Of a stretch of 64,000 nt of DNA, positions 1 to 7,906 are shown piece by piece; the stretch's first letter is position 1, and each line of letters starts with the position of its first letter. The translations under genes were made by a program, and so were the position numbers. The notes beneath the pieces are model-generated. The model saw only the letters and a program-made list of their open reading frames with translations, was not told where the DNA came from and searched no databases. Origin of the DNA: Terriglobia bacterium (GTDB lineage: Bacteria; Acidobacteriota; Terriglobia; Bryobacterales; Bryobacteraceae); the NCBI GenBank assembly GCA_020073305.1, contig JAIQFK010000024.1, positions 43,714 to 107,713 on the forward strand. Direction: 5' to 3'.

Positions 1-44
1 CGGCCGCCGCCTCCGATGGCCGCCTCGATACCGCCCTGCTTTGA
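1..44 (+). CDS. 3' end of an upstream gene (partial, product unknown)
   Basis: A reading frame open from the window edge ends at TGA 42-44 and encodes the tail AAASDGRLDTALL. It runs up to the start of the heptosyltransferase gene on the same strand, so it is probably the last codons of an upstream gene in the same LPS operon. Thirteen residues are too few to name a family. A lipid A or Kdo-related enzyme would fit the context, but that is only inference. Confidence 0.35.
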   Translation, partial: AAASDGRLDTALL

Positions 45-52
45 ACCGTTCG

Positions 53-1090
53 ATGGCGTTTTCCAAAATTCTCATTCGCGCGACCAACTGGGTAGGCGAT
101 GCCGTGATGTCGTTACCCGCCATTCGCACGGTGCACGCACGCTTTCCCGGCGCTCAGATCACGGTGCTTGCGCGCCCCTGGGTCGCGGATCTGTACGCGC
201 GCGAGACCGCCATCCATCGCGTGATCCCCTATGCCGCGGCCACTGGGTTTCGTGATTTTCCGACCAAGCTGCGCGCGGCTCTGGCCCTGCGTGCGGAAGA
301 ATTCGACTGCGCCATCCTGTTGCAGAATGCGTTCGAAGCAGCGGCGATCTCGTGGCTGGCCCGCATTCCGCGGCGCATCGGCTATGCTCGCGATGGCCGC
401 TCCGCGCTGCTCACCGATCCGGTTCCCGTACCCAAGCCCGGCGAGATTGCGCGTCACCAGCGCTTTTACTATCTGGAGCTGCTGCGCCGCGCCGGCCTGA
501 TCGACGAACTCCCCAAGGTGGACGCCATCCGGCTGGAAGGCGCGGAAGCTGCCGCCCGTGAGGGAGAGTGCCGTCTCGTCGAGCGCGGTCTGGCGTTGCC
601 CGTGATCGGTGTAAGTCCGGGAGCCGCCTACGGAGCCGCCAAACGCTGGCTGCCGGAACGCTTTGCTCAGGCTGCCATCGAGGTGGCGCGCTCCTCGAAC
701 GCATCGGTCGCCGTTTTCGGCTCGTCGGCGGAACGAGGCTTATGCGAGACCGTCGCGGACATGATCCAGCGAGGAGGCGTTCGGGCGTCGAATTTCGCCG
801 GCGAGACCGCTCTCAAGGTATTCGTCGAGATGGCCGCCGCCTGCCGTGTGTTTCTCACCAATGATTCGGGCGCAATGCACATCGCCTCCGCCGCAGGCGT
901 GCCCACGGTCGCGGTCTTCGGCGCCACCGATGATTCAGCCACTGGGCCGACGGGGCCGCTCGCGCGCGTGGTCCGCGAACCGGTCGAATGCAGCCCCTGC
1001 CTGCTGCGTGAGTGCCCCATTGACCACCGCTGCATGACGCGCGTCACGGCTGGGCAGGTGGCGGGTGTGGCGCTGGAACTGCTGCGCTGA
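53..1090 (+). CDS. waaF: ADP-heptose:LPS heptosyltransferase II
   Basis: GT9-family enzyme (345 aa) that adds the second L-glycero-D-manno-heptose to the LPS inner core at the cytoplasmic face of the inner membrane. The N-terminus has the GT9 signature RATNWVGDAVMSLPA. The C-terminal half carries the ADP-heptose-binding motif NDSGAMHIASAAG followed by AVFGATDDSATGP. A Cys-rich tail (CSPCLLRECPIDHRC) is typical of WaaF rather than WaaC. I chose ATG 53; an in-frame TTG at 41 would add four residues and overlap the preceding stop. The HldE-like gene follows 6 nt downstream and waaC comes next, so this is an LPS-core operon. Confidence 0.9.
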   Translation: MAFSKILIRATNWVGDAVMSLPAIRTVHARFPGAQITVLARPWVADLYARETAIHRVIPYAAATGFRDFPTKLRAALALRAEEFDCAILLQNAFEAAAISWLARIPRRIGYARDGRSALLTDPVPVPKPGEIARHQRFYYLELLRRAGLIDELPKVDAIRLEGAEAAAREGECRLVERGLALPVIGVSPGAAYGAAKRWLPERFAQAAIEVARSSNASVAVFGSSAERGLCETVADMIQRGGVRASNFAGETALKVFVEMAAACRVFLTNDSGAMHIASAAGVPTVAVFGATDDSATGPTGPLARVVREPVECSPCLLRECPIDHRCMTRVTAGQVAGVALELLR

Positions 1091-1096
1091 TCGCCC

Positions 1097-1480
1097 ATGG
1101 ATACGCGACACAAAATCATCGAGCCCGAGCGCGCCATTGCACTTTCCAAAGACCTGCGCGCCAAAGGCGTGAGAATCGTCACCGGGTATTTTGACGTAAT
1201 CGTCGCCGAGCACGTGCGCCGCCTCCTGGAGATCAAGAACGGTTCGGGCGCGCTCGTGGTGGTCGTTCTCGACCCTCCCGATCCCGTGCTTTCCCTGCGT
1301 GCACGCGCCGAACTCGTGGCTGCGCTGCGCATGGTAGACTACGTGGTGCCCGCCGGGGAGCCGGCAGCCCGAGAGTTGCTGAGCCATTTCAACCCCGGTG
1401 AAATCGTGCGCGAGGAATCGGCCGATCTTCTCCGCGCCCGCCGCTTAAGCGAACATGTCCAACGCCGCCACCAGCCCTAG
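1097..1480 (+). CDS. Degenerate HldE/RfaE C-terminal-domain-like protein
   Basis: A 127-residue protein resembling the nucleotidyltransferase domain of HldE/RfaE, which makes ADP-heptose. The fold-level pattern is recognisable: strand, FDVI, helix, VVVVLDPPDP, then an RAELVAALRMVDYVV stretch aligning with the usual 'RAEvLaAL..VD.VV'. The catalytic HxGH motif is absent: the place of 'FD.LH.GHV' is taken by FDVIVAEHV. It is therefore unlikely to transfer AMP. It lies between waaF and waaC and overlaps waaC by 26 nt, which suggests a structural or regulatory role in heptose metabolism. Family assignment is fair; function is unknown. Confidence 0.6.
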   Translation: MDTRHKIIEPERAIALSKDLRAKGVRIVTGYFDVIVAEHVRRLLEIKNGSGALVVVVLDPPDPVLSLRARAELVAALRMVDYVVPAGEPAARELLSHFNPGEIVREESADLLRARRLSEHVQRRHQP

Positions 1481-2462
1481 TTCCGGTCCCCGCATCCTGG
1501 TTGTTCGCCTGGGCGCCATGGGCGATGTGATCCACGCGCTTCCCGCCGTGGCCTCGCTCAAACACAGCTTTCCCGGCTCGCATCTCACCTGGCTCATTGA
1601 AGCGCCTTGGGCCACCCTTCTCGAGCAGAATCCTTACGTGGACCGCATCGCCATCTTCGAGCGCGGCAATCCGGGCGCATGGATGCGCAACTGGAGCAAG
1701 CTGCGCGCCGAGCGGTTCGATTTCGCCGTGGATTTTCAAGGCCTGGTGAAGTCGGCGCTGGCCGCCTCGATGGCCTGGCCCGACCGCATTTTCGGCTTCC
1801 ATCAATCGCACGTGCGCGAACGGGCGGCGGCACTATTCTATTCAAACAAGACGAAGCCGCAGTCGGCCCACCAAGTGGACCGGAATCTGGAACTGGCGGC
1901 GGCCGCCGGCGCCGCCAGCATTCTCCGCACGTTTCCGCTGCCTCCGGGCGAGCCAGAAGGCGAATTGCCCGCGGGCGGATTCGTCCTGGCCAGCCCGATG
2001 GCTGGCTGGCGCGCCAAACAATGGCCGCTGGCCTTTTACTCGCGCCTGGCCACCCGTCTGGAGCGCGAGCTGGAGCTGCCCCTGGTTCTCAACGGCCCCG
2101 CGGATATGGGCGAGCTGGCCAACGTTCCTTCCGCCCTGGTCCATCACTCTTCGGTCGCGGGCCTGATCCACGCGACGCGCCGGGCGACCGCCGTCGTCGG
2201 TGTGGATAGCGGGCCGCTACACCTCGCCGCCGCCCTCGCCAAAATCGGGGTGGGGATCTTCGGCCCCACGAATCCCGCCATGAACGGTCCCTACGGCAAC
2301 ACGCTCAGCGTCTTGCGCAGCGAGCGCGCGGTGACCAGTTATAAGCGCCGTTCGGTAATCGACGCCGGCATGCGGGAGATCGATCCCGATCGCGTCTTTG
2401 AAGCGCTCAAAGCACAGCTCATTCGCCATTCCGCCAGTTGTGCAACCCAGCCGATTTCCTAA
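1455..2462 (+). CDS. waaC: ADP-heptose:LPS heptosyltransferase I-like GT9 enzyme
   Basis: GT9 glycosyltransferase of 335 aa. The N-terminal domain opens with ILVVRLGAMGDVIHALPAVASL and the C-terminal domain has VGVDSGPLHLAAALAKIGVGIFGPTNP, the nucleotide-sugar-binding loop. It lacks the Cys-rich tail of WaaF, which points to WaaC (first heptose onto Kdo). It starts 26 nt inside the preceding HldE-like gene and its 3' end overlaps the next gene, so translation is probably coupled. The WaaC/WaaF split rests on these features, not on a search; another inner-core heptosyltransferase is possible. Confidence 0.82.
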   Translation: MSNAATSPSSGPRILVVRLGAMGDVIHALPAVASLKHSFPGSHLTWLIEAPWATLLEQNPYVDRIAIFERGNPGAWMRNWSKLRAERFDFAVDFQGLVKSALAASMAWPDRIFGFHQSHVRERAAALFYSNKTKPQSAHQVDRNLELAAAAGAASILRTFPLPPGEPEGELPAGGFVLASPMAGWRAKQWPLAFYSRLATRLERELELPLVLNGPADMGELANVPSALVHHSSVAGLIHATRRATAVVGVDSGPLHLAAALAKIGVGIFGPTNPAMNGPYGNTLSVLRSERAVTSYKRRSVIDAGMREIDPDRVFEALKAQLIRHSASCATQPIS

Positions 2463-2994
2463 ACCCTACGCCGACTTCGTCGCCCGCCTCCGGGTGCCTA
2501 GCGGATTTCTGCTAGTGGCCGCCTTCGCCTGGTTCGCAAATCCTTCCGCCCAATCGCTCGGGTTCGGACTCCCCGTTTCCTTGGCCGGGCTGGCGCTCCG
2601 GGCGTGGGCGGCGGGCCATCTGGCCAAGAACCAGCAGTTGGCTACTGGCGGGCCCTACGCCTACGTCCGCAACCCTCTCTATCTAGGCACTTTGCTGGTC
2701 TCGATCGGCTTGGCCGTCGCCTGCCGGAGCGCTGGCCTCGCCATTCTGTTCGCTTGTGTCTTTGTTTTCATCTATTTGCCGGTCATCATGCTCGAAGAGC
2801 AGCACCTCCGCCAGCTATTTCCCGAGTTCGAGCAGTATGCCGCCACCGTTCCTCCTTTGTTTCCATATAGAAAGCCCCGGAACTCGGATGGCCGGTTCAG
2901 CTTGGCCGTTTACCAGAAAAACCAGGAATACCAGGCATTGCTTGGGTTTCTAGCGGGAGTGGCGTGGCTAGTGTTTCGATTCATCTCGACTTGA
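2440..2994 (+). CDS. Isoprenylcysteine carboxyl methyltransferase-like membrane protein
   Basis: About 184 aa, mostly hydrophobic, with the signature of the ICMT/PEMT superfamily: TGGPYAYVRNPLYLGTLL followed by LEEQHLRQLFPEFEQYAATVPPLFPY. Family members are SAM-dependent methyltransferases embedded in the membrane; the bacterial substrate is generally unknown. I chose GTG 2440, which leaves a 23-nt overlap with waaC. The frame is also open from TTG 2398, which would lengthen the overlap. The 3' end overlaps the convergent thioredoxin-like gene by 14 nt. Its place at the end of the LPS operon hints at an envelope substrate, by inference only. Confidence 0.72.
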   Translation: MQPSRFPKPYADFVARLRVPSGFLLVAAFAWFANPSAQSLGFGLPVSLAGLALRAWAAGHLAKNQQLATGGPYAYVRNPLYLGTLLVSIGLAVACRSAGLAILFACVFVFIYLPVIMLEEQHLRQLFPEFEQYAATVPPLFPYRKPRNSDGRFSLAVYQKNQEYQALLGFLAGVAWLVFRFIST

Positions 2995-3493
2995 GCATGC
3001 GGTCGAGTTCAGCGAAGAGGTCGCGGCCCTCGAAGATGCCGCGGTTGAACGGGCTGTAGCCGTAGTCACTCTGAATCATTCCCTGGGCATCGACGATGAA
3101 GAGATGGGGCACGTCGAAACTGGGAGCCTTCATGTAAGACGCCGCGACTTGGCCACAATCAAACAAGAGCGGGTAAGTGAGCTTGTGCTGAGCCACGTAC
3201 TGCTTCACTGTAGCGGTGGTGTCCGGCGGATTCACGATCGAGAGAACCGCGACTTTACTGCCGTACTTGGCGACGACTTCCTGGAGGATATTTGAGAGCT
3301 CACCGCAGTGCGGGCAACTGGTCTGGATGAAGTCGACCAACACGACTTTGCCGCGATAATCCTGCAGATCGTGCTGGGTGAAATTCACGTCGACCAGGGA
3401 AAAACCGGGAGCGCGGCGGCCCGAGAGGTCGCCCGCAGCCATCAGGGTGGCGGCACACGCCACCAGACAGAAGAATAAGCGCATAGATTTCAC
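2981..3493 (-). CDS. Exported thioredoxin-like (TlpA/ResA-type) protein
   Basis: A 170-aa protein with an N-terminal signal peptide (residues 1-19, hydrophobic core LFFCLVACAATLMAA). The thioredoxin fold follows: KVVLVDFIQTSCPHC puts the CPHC redox motif at residues 60-63, and the cis-Pro region is FDVPHLFIVD. It resembles TlpA/ResA or AhpC-TSA family thiol oxidoreductases acting outside the cytoplasm. Substrate is unknown; cytochrome maturation or general thiol reduction are typical roles. It is read from the minus strand 17 nt downstream of the ADOP permease gene and may be cotranscribed with it. Confidence 0.82.
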   Translation of the reverse strand: MKSMRLFFCLVACAATLMAAGDLSGRRAPGFSLVDVNFTQHDLQDYRGKVVLVDFIQTSCPHCGELSNILQEVVAKYGSKVAVLSIVNPPDTTATVKQYVAQHKLTYPLLFDCGQVAASYMKAPSFDVPHLFIVDAQGMIQSDYGYSPFNRGIFEGRDLFAELDRMLKSR

Positions 3494-3510
3494 CTTAGCA
3501 GAGGCTTCAT

Positions 3511-5940
3511 CTACTCGTACCGCAAGGCGGACATGGGATCGACGCGTGTGGCGCGCACGGCGGGCACGGCGCAGGCGAATGCCGCGACGGCCGCGAGGGT
3601 GACCGTCACCGTGGTGATGGTCAGTGGATCGGCCGGGCTCACTTCAAAGAGCAAGCTGCTGAGCAAGCGGCCGAGCGCCAGCGCGCCGGCCACTCCGGCG
3701 ATCAAACCGAAGGCCACGGGCGCGAGTCCCTGCCGCAGAACCATTCGATAAACGTCGGCAGCGCGGGCGCCGAGAGCTACACGCACCCCGATTTCGTTGG
3801 TTCGCTGGGCTACCGTGTAGGAAACGACGCCATAGATTCCCAGGCTGGCGAGCAGGAGCGCCGTTGCGGCAAACAGCAAGACCAGCAGCATCTGAAAGCG
3901 CCTGGGCGCGGCGCCGATCGAGATCAGTTCATCCATGGTCTTCATCGGCACGGGTATCTCAGGATCCACTTTCCAGATCTCGCTGCGCAACGCGGCGGCA
4001 ATGGAGCGCGGATCCATAGCCGTCCGCACCAGGACTTGGGTGCTATAGAGCGGCTGCTCCCAGTACGGGAAATAGACGGTGACGACGGGCCCTTGTTGCA
4101 AGGAAGTACGCACGTCGCCGACGACGCCGATGACCTCGCGCTGTTTCTCATCTCCGCGGTAGAGGCGTTTGCCGAGCGGGTTCTGCCCGGGCCACAACTG
4201 GTCCGCCGTGCGCTGGGCGACGATGACGAGATCCTTCTTGCGATCGCCTTCCTCGAAGGGACGGCCGGCGCGCAGCGGGATTCCGGCGGTCTTGAAGTAA
4301 TCGGGGCTCACAAAGCGCGAGTTAGCTGCTAGGCGTTCAAACATGGGACGCGTATCGCCGGGAAGCCAGATGATATCGACCCAGGTTTCGCCCTGCAAAG
4401 GCAGGCCGTTGGTCACCGCCGCGGAGCGCACACCGGGCAGAGCGTGGACGCCGGTCAGGACGCGGCGGACGAAATCAACGCGCGATGCGTCCTCCTTGTA
4501 GCGCGTGGCCGGGATGCGTAAGTCGGCAGTCAGGAGTCGCTCCACGGGGAATCCTTTATCGACGTTCATAAGGCGCACGAAGCTGCTGATGAGCAAACCG
4601 GCCACAATCAGCAGCACCGCGCTTAGGGCGACCTCCGTGCTCACCAGCAAGCTGCGCAGCCGTGTACCCTGAAGGCCTTCCGTTGCGGAACGGCCGCCGG
4701 TCTTCAGCACTTCCTGCGGGATGACCCGCGTCATGCGCAAGGCGGGCAGCACGCCGAACAGGAGAGCGGTGATGGTCGAAATCGCCAGCGCAAATGCCAG
4801 GGCGTAGCCGTCAAGACGCACCTCCTCGATGCGCGGCAGATCGACGGGCGCGCTCTTGATGAGCACGTTCAATCCCCAACTGGCCAGAATCACACCCAAC
4901 GCGCCGCCGAGGACGGCCAGCAGCAGGCTCTCGATGAGCGGCTGACGCAACAGTTGAGCGCGGCCCGCGCCCAACGCCGTGCGAATGGCCGATTCGCGGC
5001 TCCGTGCGGCGCCACGCACCAGCGACAGATTCGCCAGGTTCACGCAGACAATCAGCAGCACCGATGCGACGGCGCCCAACAGAACCAGCAGCCCGCGCCG
5101 CACGGGCCCGACCATCTGATCCTGGAGGGCAGAGAGGGCGGCTTTCAACTCCGTCTTGTCCTTGAACGTTTTGGCGATGTCCGCCTGGACGACGTTCATC
5201 TCCGCCAGAGCCCGCTCGCGAGTGACGCCGTCTCTCAGCCTTCCGACGACGAAGTAGTTGAAATTTCCCTCGTTTTCGGCATCCTTGAGATCGAGCGCCA
5301 GGGGCTTGAAGACCTCGGCCTTCTCGGGAAGGGACATGAGCATGTCCAGTTGCTTGCCTTTTGGGAAATGGAAAGACGCGGGCAGGACACCCACTACGAT
5401 GTGAGGACTGCCGCCAAGCGTGATTTTCTTGCCGACGATCGAGGGATCGGCTCCAAAGCGGCGCTGCCAGAGGGAATTCGACATGATGACGACATCGCCG
5501 TGTCCGGGGCGGTCTTCTTCTACTACGAAACCGCGGCCCAGTTGCGGCTGGACACCCATCATGGAAAAGAAATTGGCGGAGACGCGAGCGCCGTCGAGCT
5601 GCTCGGGTTGACCTACACCCGTCAGGTTCGGCGAAAAGGATCCGAGCTCGGCGATCTGCTCAAAGGAGGCGCAGCGCTTGCGCCATTCCAGGAAGTGGAG
5701 AGGGTTGACGGGCAGCTCGGGGTAAAGATTGCTGACCTTGGGGATCACCTCATGAATGGAGATCAGACGATCGGGCGCCCGGTAGGTGAGGGGCCGGAGG
5801 ATAACGCGGTTGACGATGGAGAAAATGGCGGTGTTTGCGCCGATCCCGAGCGCCAGAGTCAGTAGGGCGACAATGGCGAAGCCGCGGTCGCGGCCCAAAT
5901 TGCGCAGGGAGTAACGCAGATCGTTCCAGAGGGTTTCCAC
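3511..5940 (-). CDS. ADOP-type ABC transporter permease (MacB/FtsX family)
   Basis: An 809-aa permease built as two tandem MacB-like halves. Each half has a periplasmic MacB_PCD-like domain and an FtsX-type membrane module; the second half ends in VALGARAADVYRMVLRQG and VRATRVDPMSALRYE, the family's C-terminal signature. The N-terminus (LRNLGRDRGFAIVALLTLALGIGANTAIFS) is typical of acidobacterial duplicated orphan permeases. No ATPase gene is adjacent, which is the 'orphan' condition. Substrate cannot be inferred; related proteins export macrolides, peptides or lipoproteins. A TPR gene precedes it by about 50 nt on the same strand. Confidence 0.9.
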   Translation of the reverse strand: METLWNDLRYSLRNLGRDRGFAIVALLTLALGIGANTAIFSIVNRVILRPLTYRAPDRLISIHEVIPKVSNLYPELPVNPLHFLEWRKRCASFEQIAELGSFSPNLTGVGQPEQLDGARVSANFFSMMGVQPQLGRGFVVEEDRPGHGDVVIMSNSLWQRRFGADPSIVGKKITLGGSPHIVVGVLPASFHFPKGKQLDMLMSLPEKAEVFKPLALDLKDAENEGNFNYFVVGRLRDGVTRERALAEMNVVQADIAKTFKDKTELKAALSALQDQMVGPVRRGLLVLLGAVASVLLIVCVNLANLSLVRGAARSRESAIRTALGAGRAQLLRQPLIESLLLAVLGGALGVILASWGLNVLIKSAPVDLPRIEEVRLDGYALAFALAISTITALLFGVLPALRMTRVIPQEVLKTGGRSATEGLQGTRLRSLLVSTEVALSAVLLIVAGLLISSFVRLMNVDKGFPVERLLTADLRIPATRYKEDASRVDFVRRVLTGVHALPGVRSAAVTNGLPLQGETWVDIIWLPGDTRPMFERLAANSRFVSPDYFKTAGIPLRAGRPFEEGDRKKDLVIVAQRTADQLWPGQNPLGKRLYRGDEKQREVIGVVGDVRTSLQQGPVVTVYFPYWEQPLYSTQVLVRTAMDPRSIAAALRSEIWKVDPEIPVPMKTMDELISIGAAPRRFQMLLVLLFAATALLLASLGIYGVVSYTVAQRTNEIGVRVALGARAADVYRMVLRQGLAPVAFGLIAGVAGALALGRLLSSLLFEVSPADPLTITTVTVTLAAVAAFACAVPAVRATRVDPMSALRYE

Positions 5941-5989
5941 AGTTCACCTCAGGTAGGTGATACGAAAGCCGCCGGGTGCGAGTTCCGTT

Positions 5990-6304
5990 CTATCCCAACA
6001 AATCGAGGACGGCTTCCAGCTCGCTCCGGGTGTGCTGGTCACCGATTTCCGCGCTGACCTGAATGCCGCGGCGGTAGAATTCGCGGGCTTCGTCGAGCTT
6101 GCCGAGTTTTTCGAGAGCCTGCCCACCGTGAAAGTAGGCCGCTACATACTTGGGATTGATTTCGAGCAGCTTCTGATAATGCTCCACGGCTTGCGCGTGG
6201 TCGCCGGCGCCGGCGCAAGCCATCGCCAGCCCGTAGCGCGCAAAACTATCGCCCGGATTCTGCGCCACCAGGTTCTTCAGAATTTCCAGCCGGCTCTCCG
6301 CCAT
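5990..6304 (-). CDS. Small TPR-repeat protein
   Basis: A 104-aa protein made of about two and a half tetratricopeptide repeats. Repeat-like helices include SFARYGLAMACAGAGDHAQAVEHYQKLLEINP and YVAAYFHGGQALEKLGKLDEAREFYRRGIQ (each quoted in part as family pattern: small residues at positions 8, 20 and 27). It has no signal peptide, so it is probably a cytoplasmic protein-interaction module. The start codon lies only 20 nt from the divergent start at 6325, with a -10-like hexamer about 9 nt upstream. It precedes the permease gene on the same strand. Function is unknown beyond scaffolding. Confidence 0.72.
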   Translation of the reverse strand: MAESRLEILKNLVAQNPGDSFARYGLAMACAGAGDHAQAVEHYQKLLEINPKYVAAYFHGGQALEKLGKLDEAREFYRRGIQVSAEIGDQHTRSELEAVLDLLG

Positions 6305-6312
6305 CCCTGTGC

Positions 6313-6319
6313 TACTATA
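6313..6319. promoter_or_regulatory. Overlapping divergent -10-like hexamers
   Basis: In the 20 bp between two divergent start codons, the + strand reads TACTAT (6313-6318) and the - strand reads TATAGT (6319-6314). Each hexamer ends 6-9 nt before its own start codon, so transcription would begin at or just before the start codon in both directions. There is no room for a Shine-Dalgarno sequence. No experiment supports this; it rests on hexamer match and spacing. Confidence 0.4.
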
Positions 6320-6324
6320 CCTCG

Positions 6325-6732
6325 GTGGCGTGCCCGCTTTTCGAGCCCATCAGGCACCGCGCAGAAGCAGGAACGCTCCTGCCGCTGCGCGATTTCTGGT
6401 TTGGCGTGTGCCGCGCAGACAAAACAGCTTTTGAGCCGGACGAGCACGTCTTGAGCGAGTGCTGCAACATGGGCTATGCGCGCGGGAAGTGTGCGCGATT
6501 TCCGCAATCCGCCGGCCCTGACGCAGTCCGTTTCACCATCGCGCGCGATTCGGATCAGAAAATTCTCGTAAGCTTCGCGGTAGAGCGAAACCACGGCCCT
6601 CATGCACAGGGTTCGATCGAATATTCGCGAGCGGCCGGCAAATTCGCGGCTCCGGAGTCCGATTCACTGATTGAGAAACAAGCCGGCGCGTACGTGGCAA
6701 GCTATTTGCGCCGCAGGCCGACATCCGCTTGA
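6325..6732 (+). CDS. Small Cys-motif protein, unknown function
   Basis: A 135-aa protein starting at GTG 6325. It has five cysteines in a striking pattern: C3 in MACPLFEP, C29, C46-C47 and C56 in CCNMGYARGKCARFP. The remainder looks like a small alpha/beta domain with no membrane segment. I recall similar acidobacterial proteins opening with a C-P-x-F-E-P motif and keeping the CN-x-GYARG-x-C segment, but I cannot name a function. The cysteines could bind a metal or a cluster. It overlaps or abuts the thioesterase gene downstream, so the two are probably cotranscribed. Confidence 0.62.
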   Translation: MACPLFEPIRHRAEAGTLLPLRDFWFGVCRADKTAFEPDEHVLSECCNMGYARGKCARFPQSAGPDAVRFTIARDSDQKILVSFAVERNHGPHAQGSIEYSRAAGKFAAPESDSLIEKQAGAYVASYLRRRPTSA

Positions 6733-6746
6733 ACATCAATCCGCAC

Positions 6747-7220
6747 ATGGAAGGCAAACCGGTCCGCGAATCGCAATCTGAGTATTCGGAATTTGCTCTG
6801 CCCAACGACGCCAACGTGCTGGGACACGTTCTGGGCGGCAAGGTGATGCACCTGGTGGATCTGGCAGGCGCACTGGCGGCCTTGCGGCACGCGCGATGTC
6901 CGGTGGTGACGGCGTCGGTGGACTATATGAATTTTCTGCACCCGGTGCACATCGGGCAGCTCATTCTCTTGCGGTCCTCGGTAAACCGCGTGTTCCACAC
7001 GTCCATGGAAGTGGGCGTGAAGGTTTGGGTGGAGGATGTGAGGACCGGCGACCGGCAGCACACGTCCTCGGCCTACCTCACATTCGTGGCGATTGATGCG
7101 AACGGCAAGTGTCTGGGCGTCCCGCCCGTGATTCCCGAAACCGCAGAGGAAAAGAGACGCTACGAAGAGGCGCTGAGGCGCAGGGAATACCGGCTGGAAC
7201 TACGGAAGAGATCGAAATAA
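6747..7220 (+). CDS. Acyl-CoA thioesterase, hotdog fold
   Basis: About 157 aa with the hotdog thioesterase pattern of the YciA/BACH group: an N-terminal LPNDANVLGHVLGGKVMHLVDLAGALAA (the Asp is the usual catalytic residue), then VTASVDYMNFLHPVHIGQLILL, and an acidic tail EEKRRYEEALRRRE typical of this subfamily. It hydrolyses acyl-CoA thioesters in the cytoplasm; chain specificity cannot be read from sequence. ATG 6747 fits the family N-terminus; a TTG at 6729 would overlap the upstream gene by 4 nt. The CADD-like gene begins 14 nt downstream. Confidence 0.85.
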   Translation: MEGKPVRESQSEYSEFALPNDANVLGHVLGGKVMHLVDLAGALAALRHARCPVVTASVDYMNFLHPVHIGQLILLRSSVNRVFHTSMEVGVKVWVEDVRTGDRQHTSSAYLTFVAIDANGKCLGVPPVIPETAEEKRRYEEALRRREYRLELRKRSK

Positions 7221-7234
7221 AAAAGAGGCACACA

Positions 7235-7906
7235 ATGAACGCTGCGATTTCTGCAATGGATGAACAAATAGCGGGGCGAAAGCTGCTGCTGCACCCGTTC
7301 TATCAGCGCTGGAGCGCGGGAACTCTGACCCGCGAAGCGCTGTGCGATTACGCCAGGCAGTATTACCATCACGTCGCCACGTTTCCGCGTTATCTTTCCG
7401 CGGTGCACAGCAACACAACGGACATAGAGACGCGCCGCCAGATTCTGGCCAACCTGATGGATGAAGAGGCGGGGAATCCGAATCATCCCGAGCTATGGCT
7501 CCGCTTCGCGGAAGGCGTCGGCGCGAATCGTGACGACGCGCAGCGCGCCGAGCCTTGGGAAGAGACCAGCGACCTGGTGCGGACCTTCCACTCCATTTGC
7601 CGGGATGGCAGCACGGCCGAAGGCCTGGCGACGCTATACGCCTACGAGAGCCAGATTCCGGAGGTGGCGGAAGCGAAGATCGCCGGCCTGAAGAAGTTTT
7701 ACCAGGCCGACGACCCGCGCACGCTGGCCTATTTTGAAGTTCACAAGGAGGCGGATCAGGAACATTCGGCGGTAGAGCGCGCGCTGCTGGAGCGCTACGT
7801 GGACTCGACGAACGCGCCCGCGGTCCGGCATGCCGTGGCCAGGGTTCTCGACGTTCTTTGGGAGATGCTGTCCGCCGTGGAACGCCGTCATCCTCTGGCG
7901 GTTTGA
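7235..7906 (+). CDS. CADD-family p-aminobenzoate synthase (self-sacrificing)
   Basis: A 223-aa TenA/PqqC-fold protein closely resembling Chlamydia CADD, a non-haem dimetal oxygenase that makes p-aminobenzoate for folate from one of its own tyrosines. The ligand set is intact: E77, H84, E138, H170, D174 and H177, matching CADD E81, H88, E142, H174, D178 and H181 with a constant offset of 4. The sacrificed tyrosine (Y27 in CADD) is Y23 in HPFYQRW, and the amino-donor lysine (K152 in CADD) is K148 in AEAKIAGL. ATG 7235 has an AGAGG ribosome site about 7 nt upstream. The gene overlaps convergent panC by 19 nt. Assignment rests on recalled CADD residues. Confidence 0.85.
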   Translation: MNAAISAMDEQIAGRKLLLHPFYQRWSAGTLTREALCDYARQYYHHVATFPRYLSAVHSNTTDIETRRQILANLMDEEAGNPNHPELWLRFAEGVGANRDDAQRAEPWEETSDLVRTFHSICRDGSTAEGLATLYAYESQIPEVAEAKIAGLKKFYQADDPRTLAYFEVHKEADQEHSAVERALLERYVDSTNAPAVRHAVARVLDVLWEMLSAVERRHPLAV

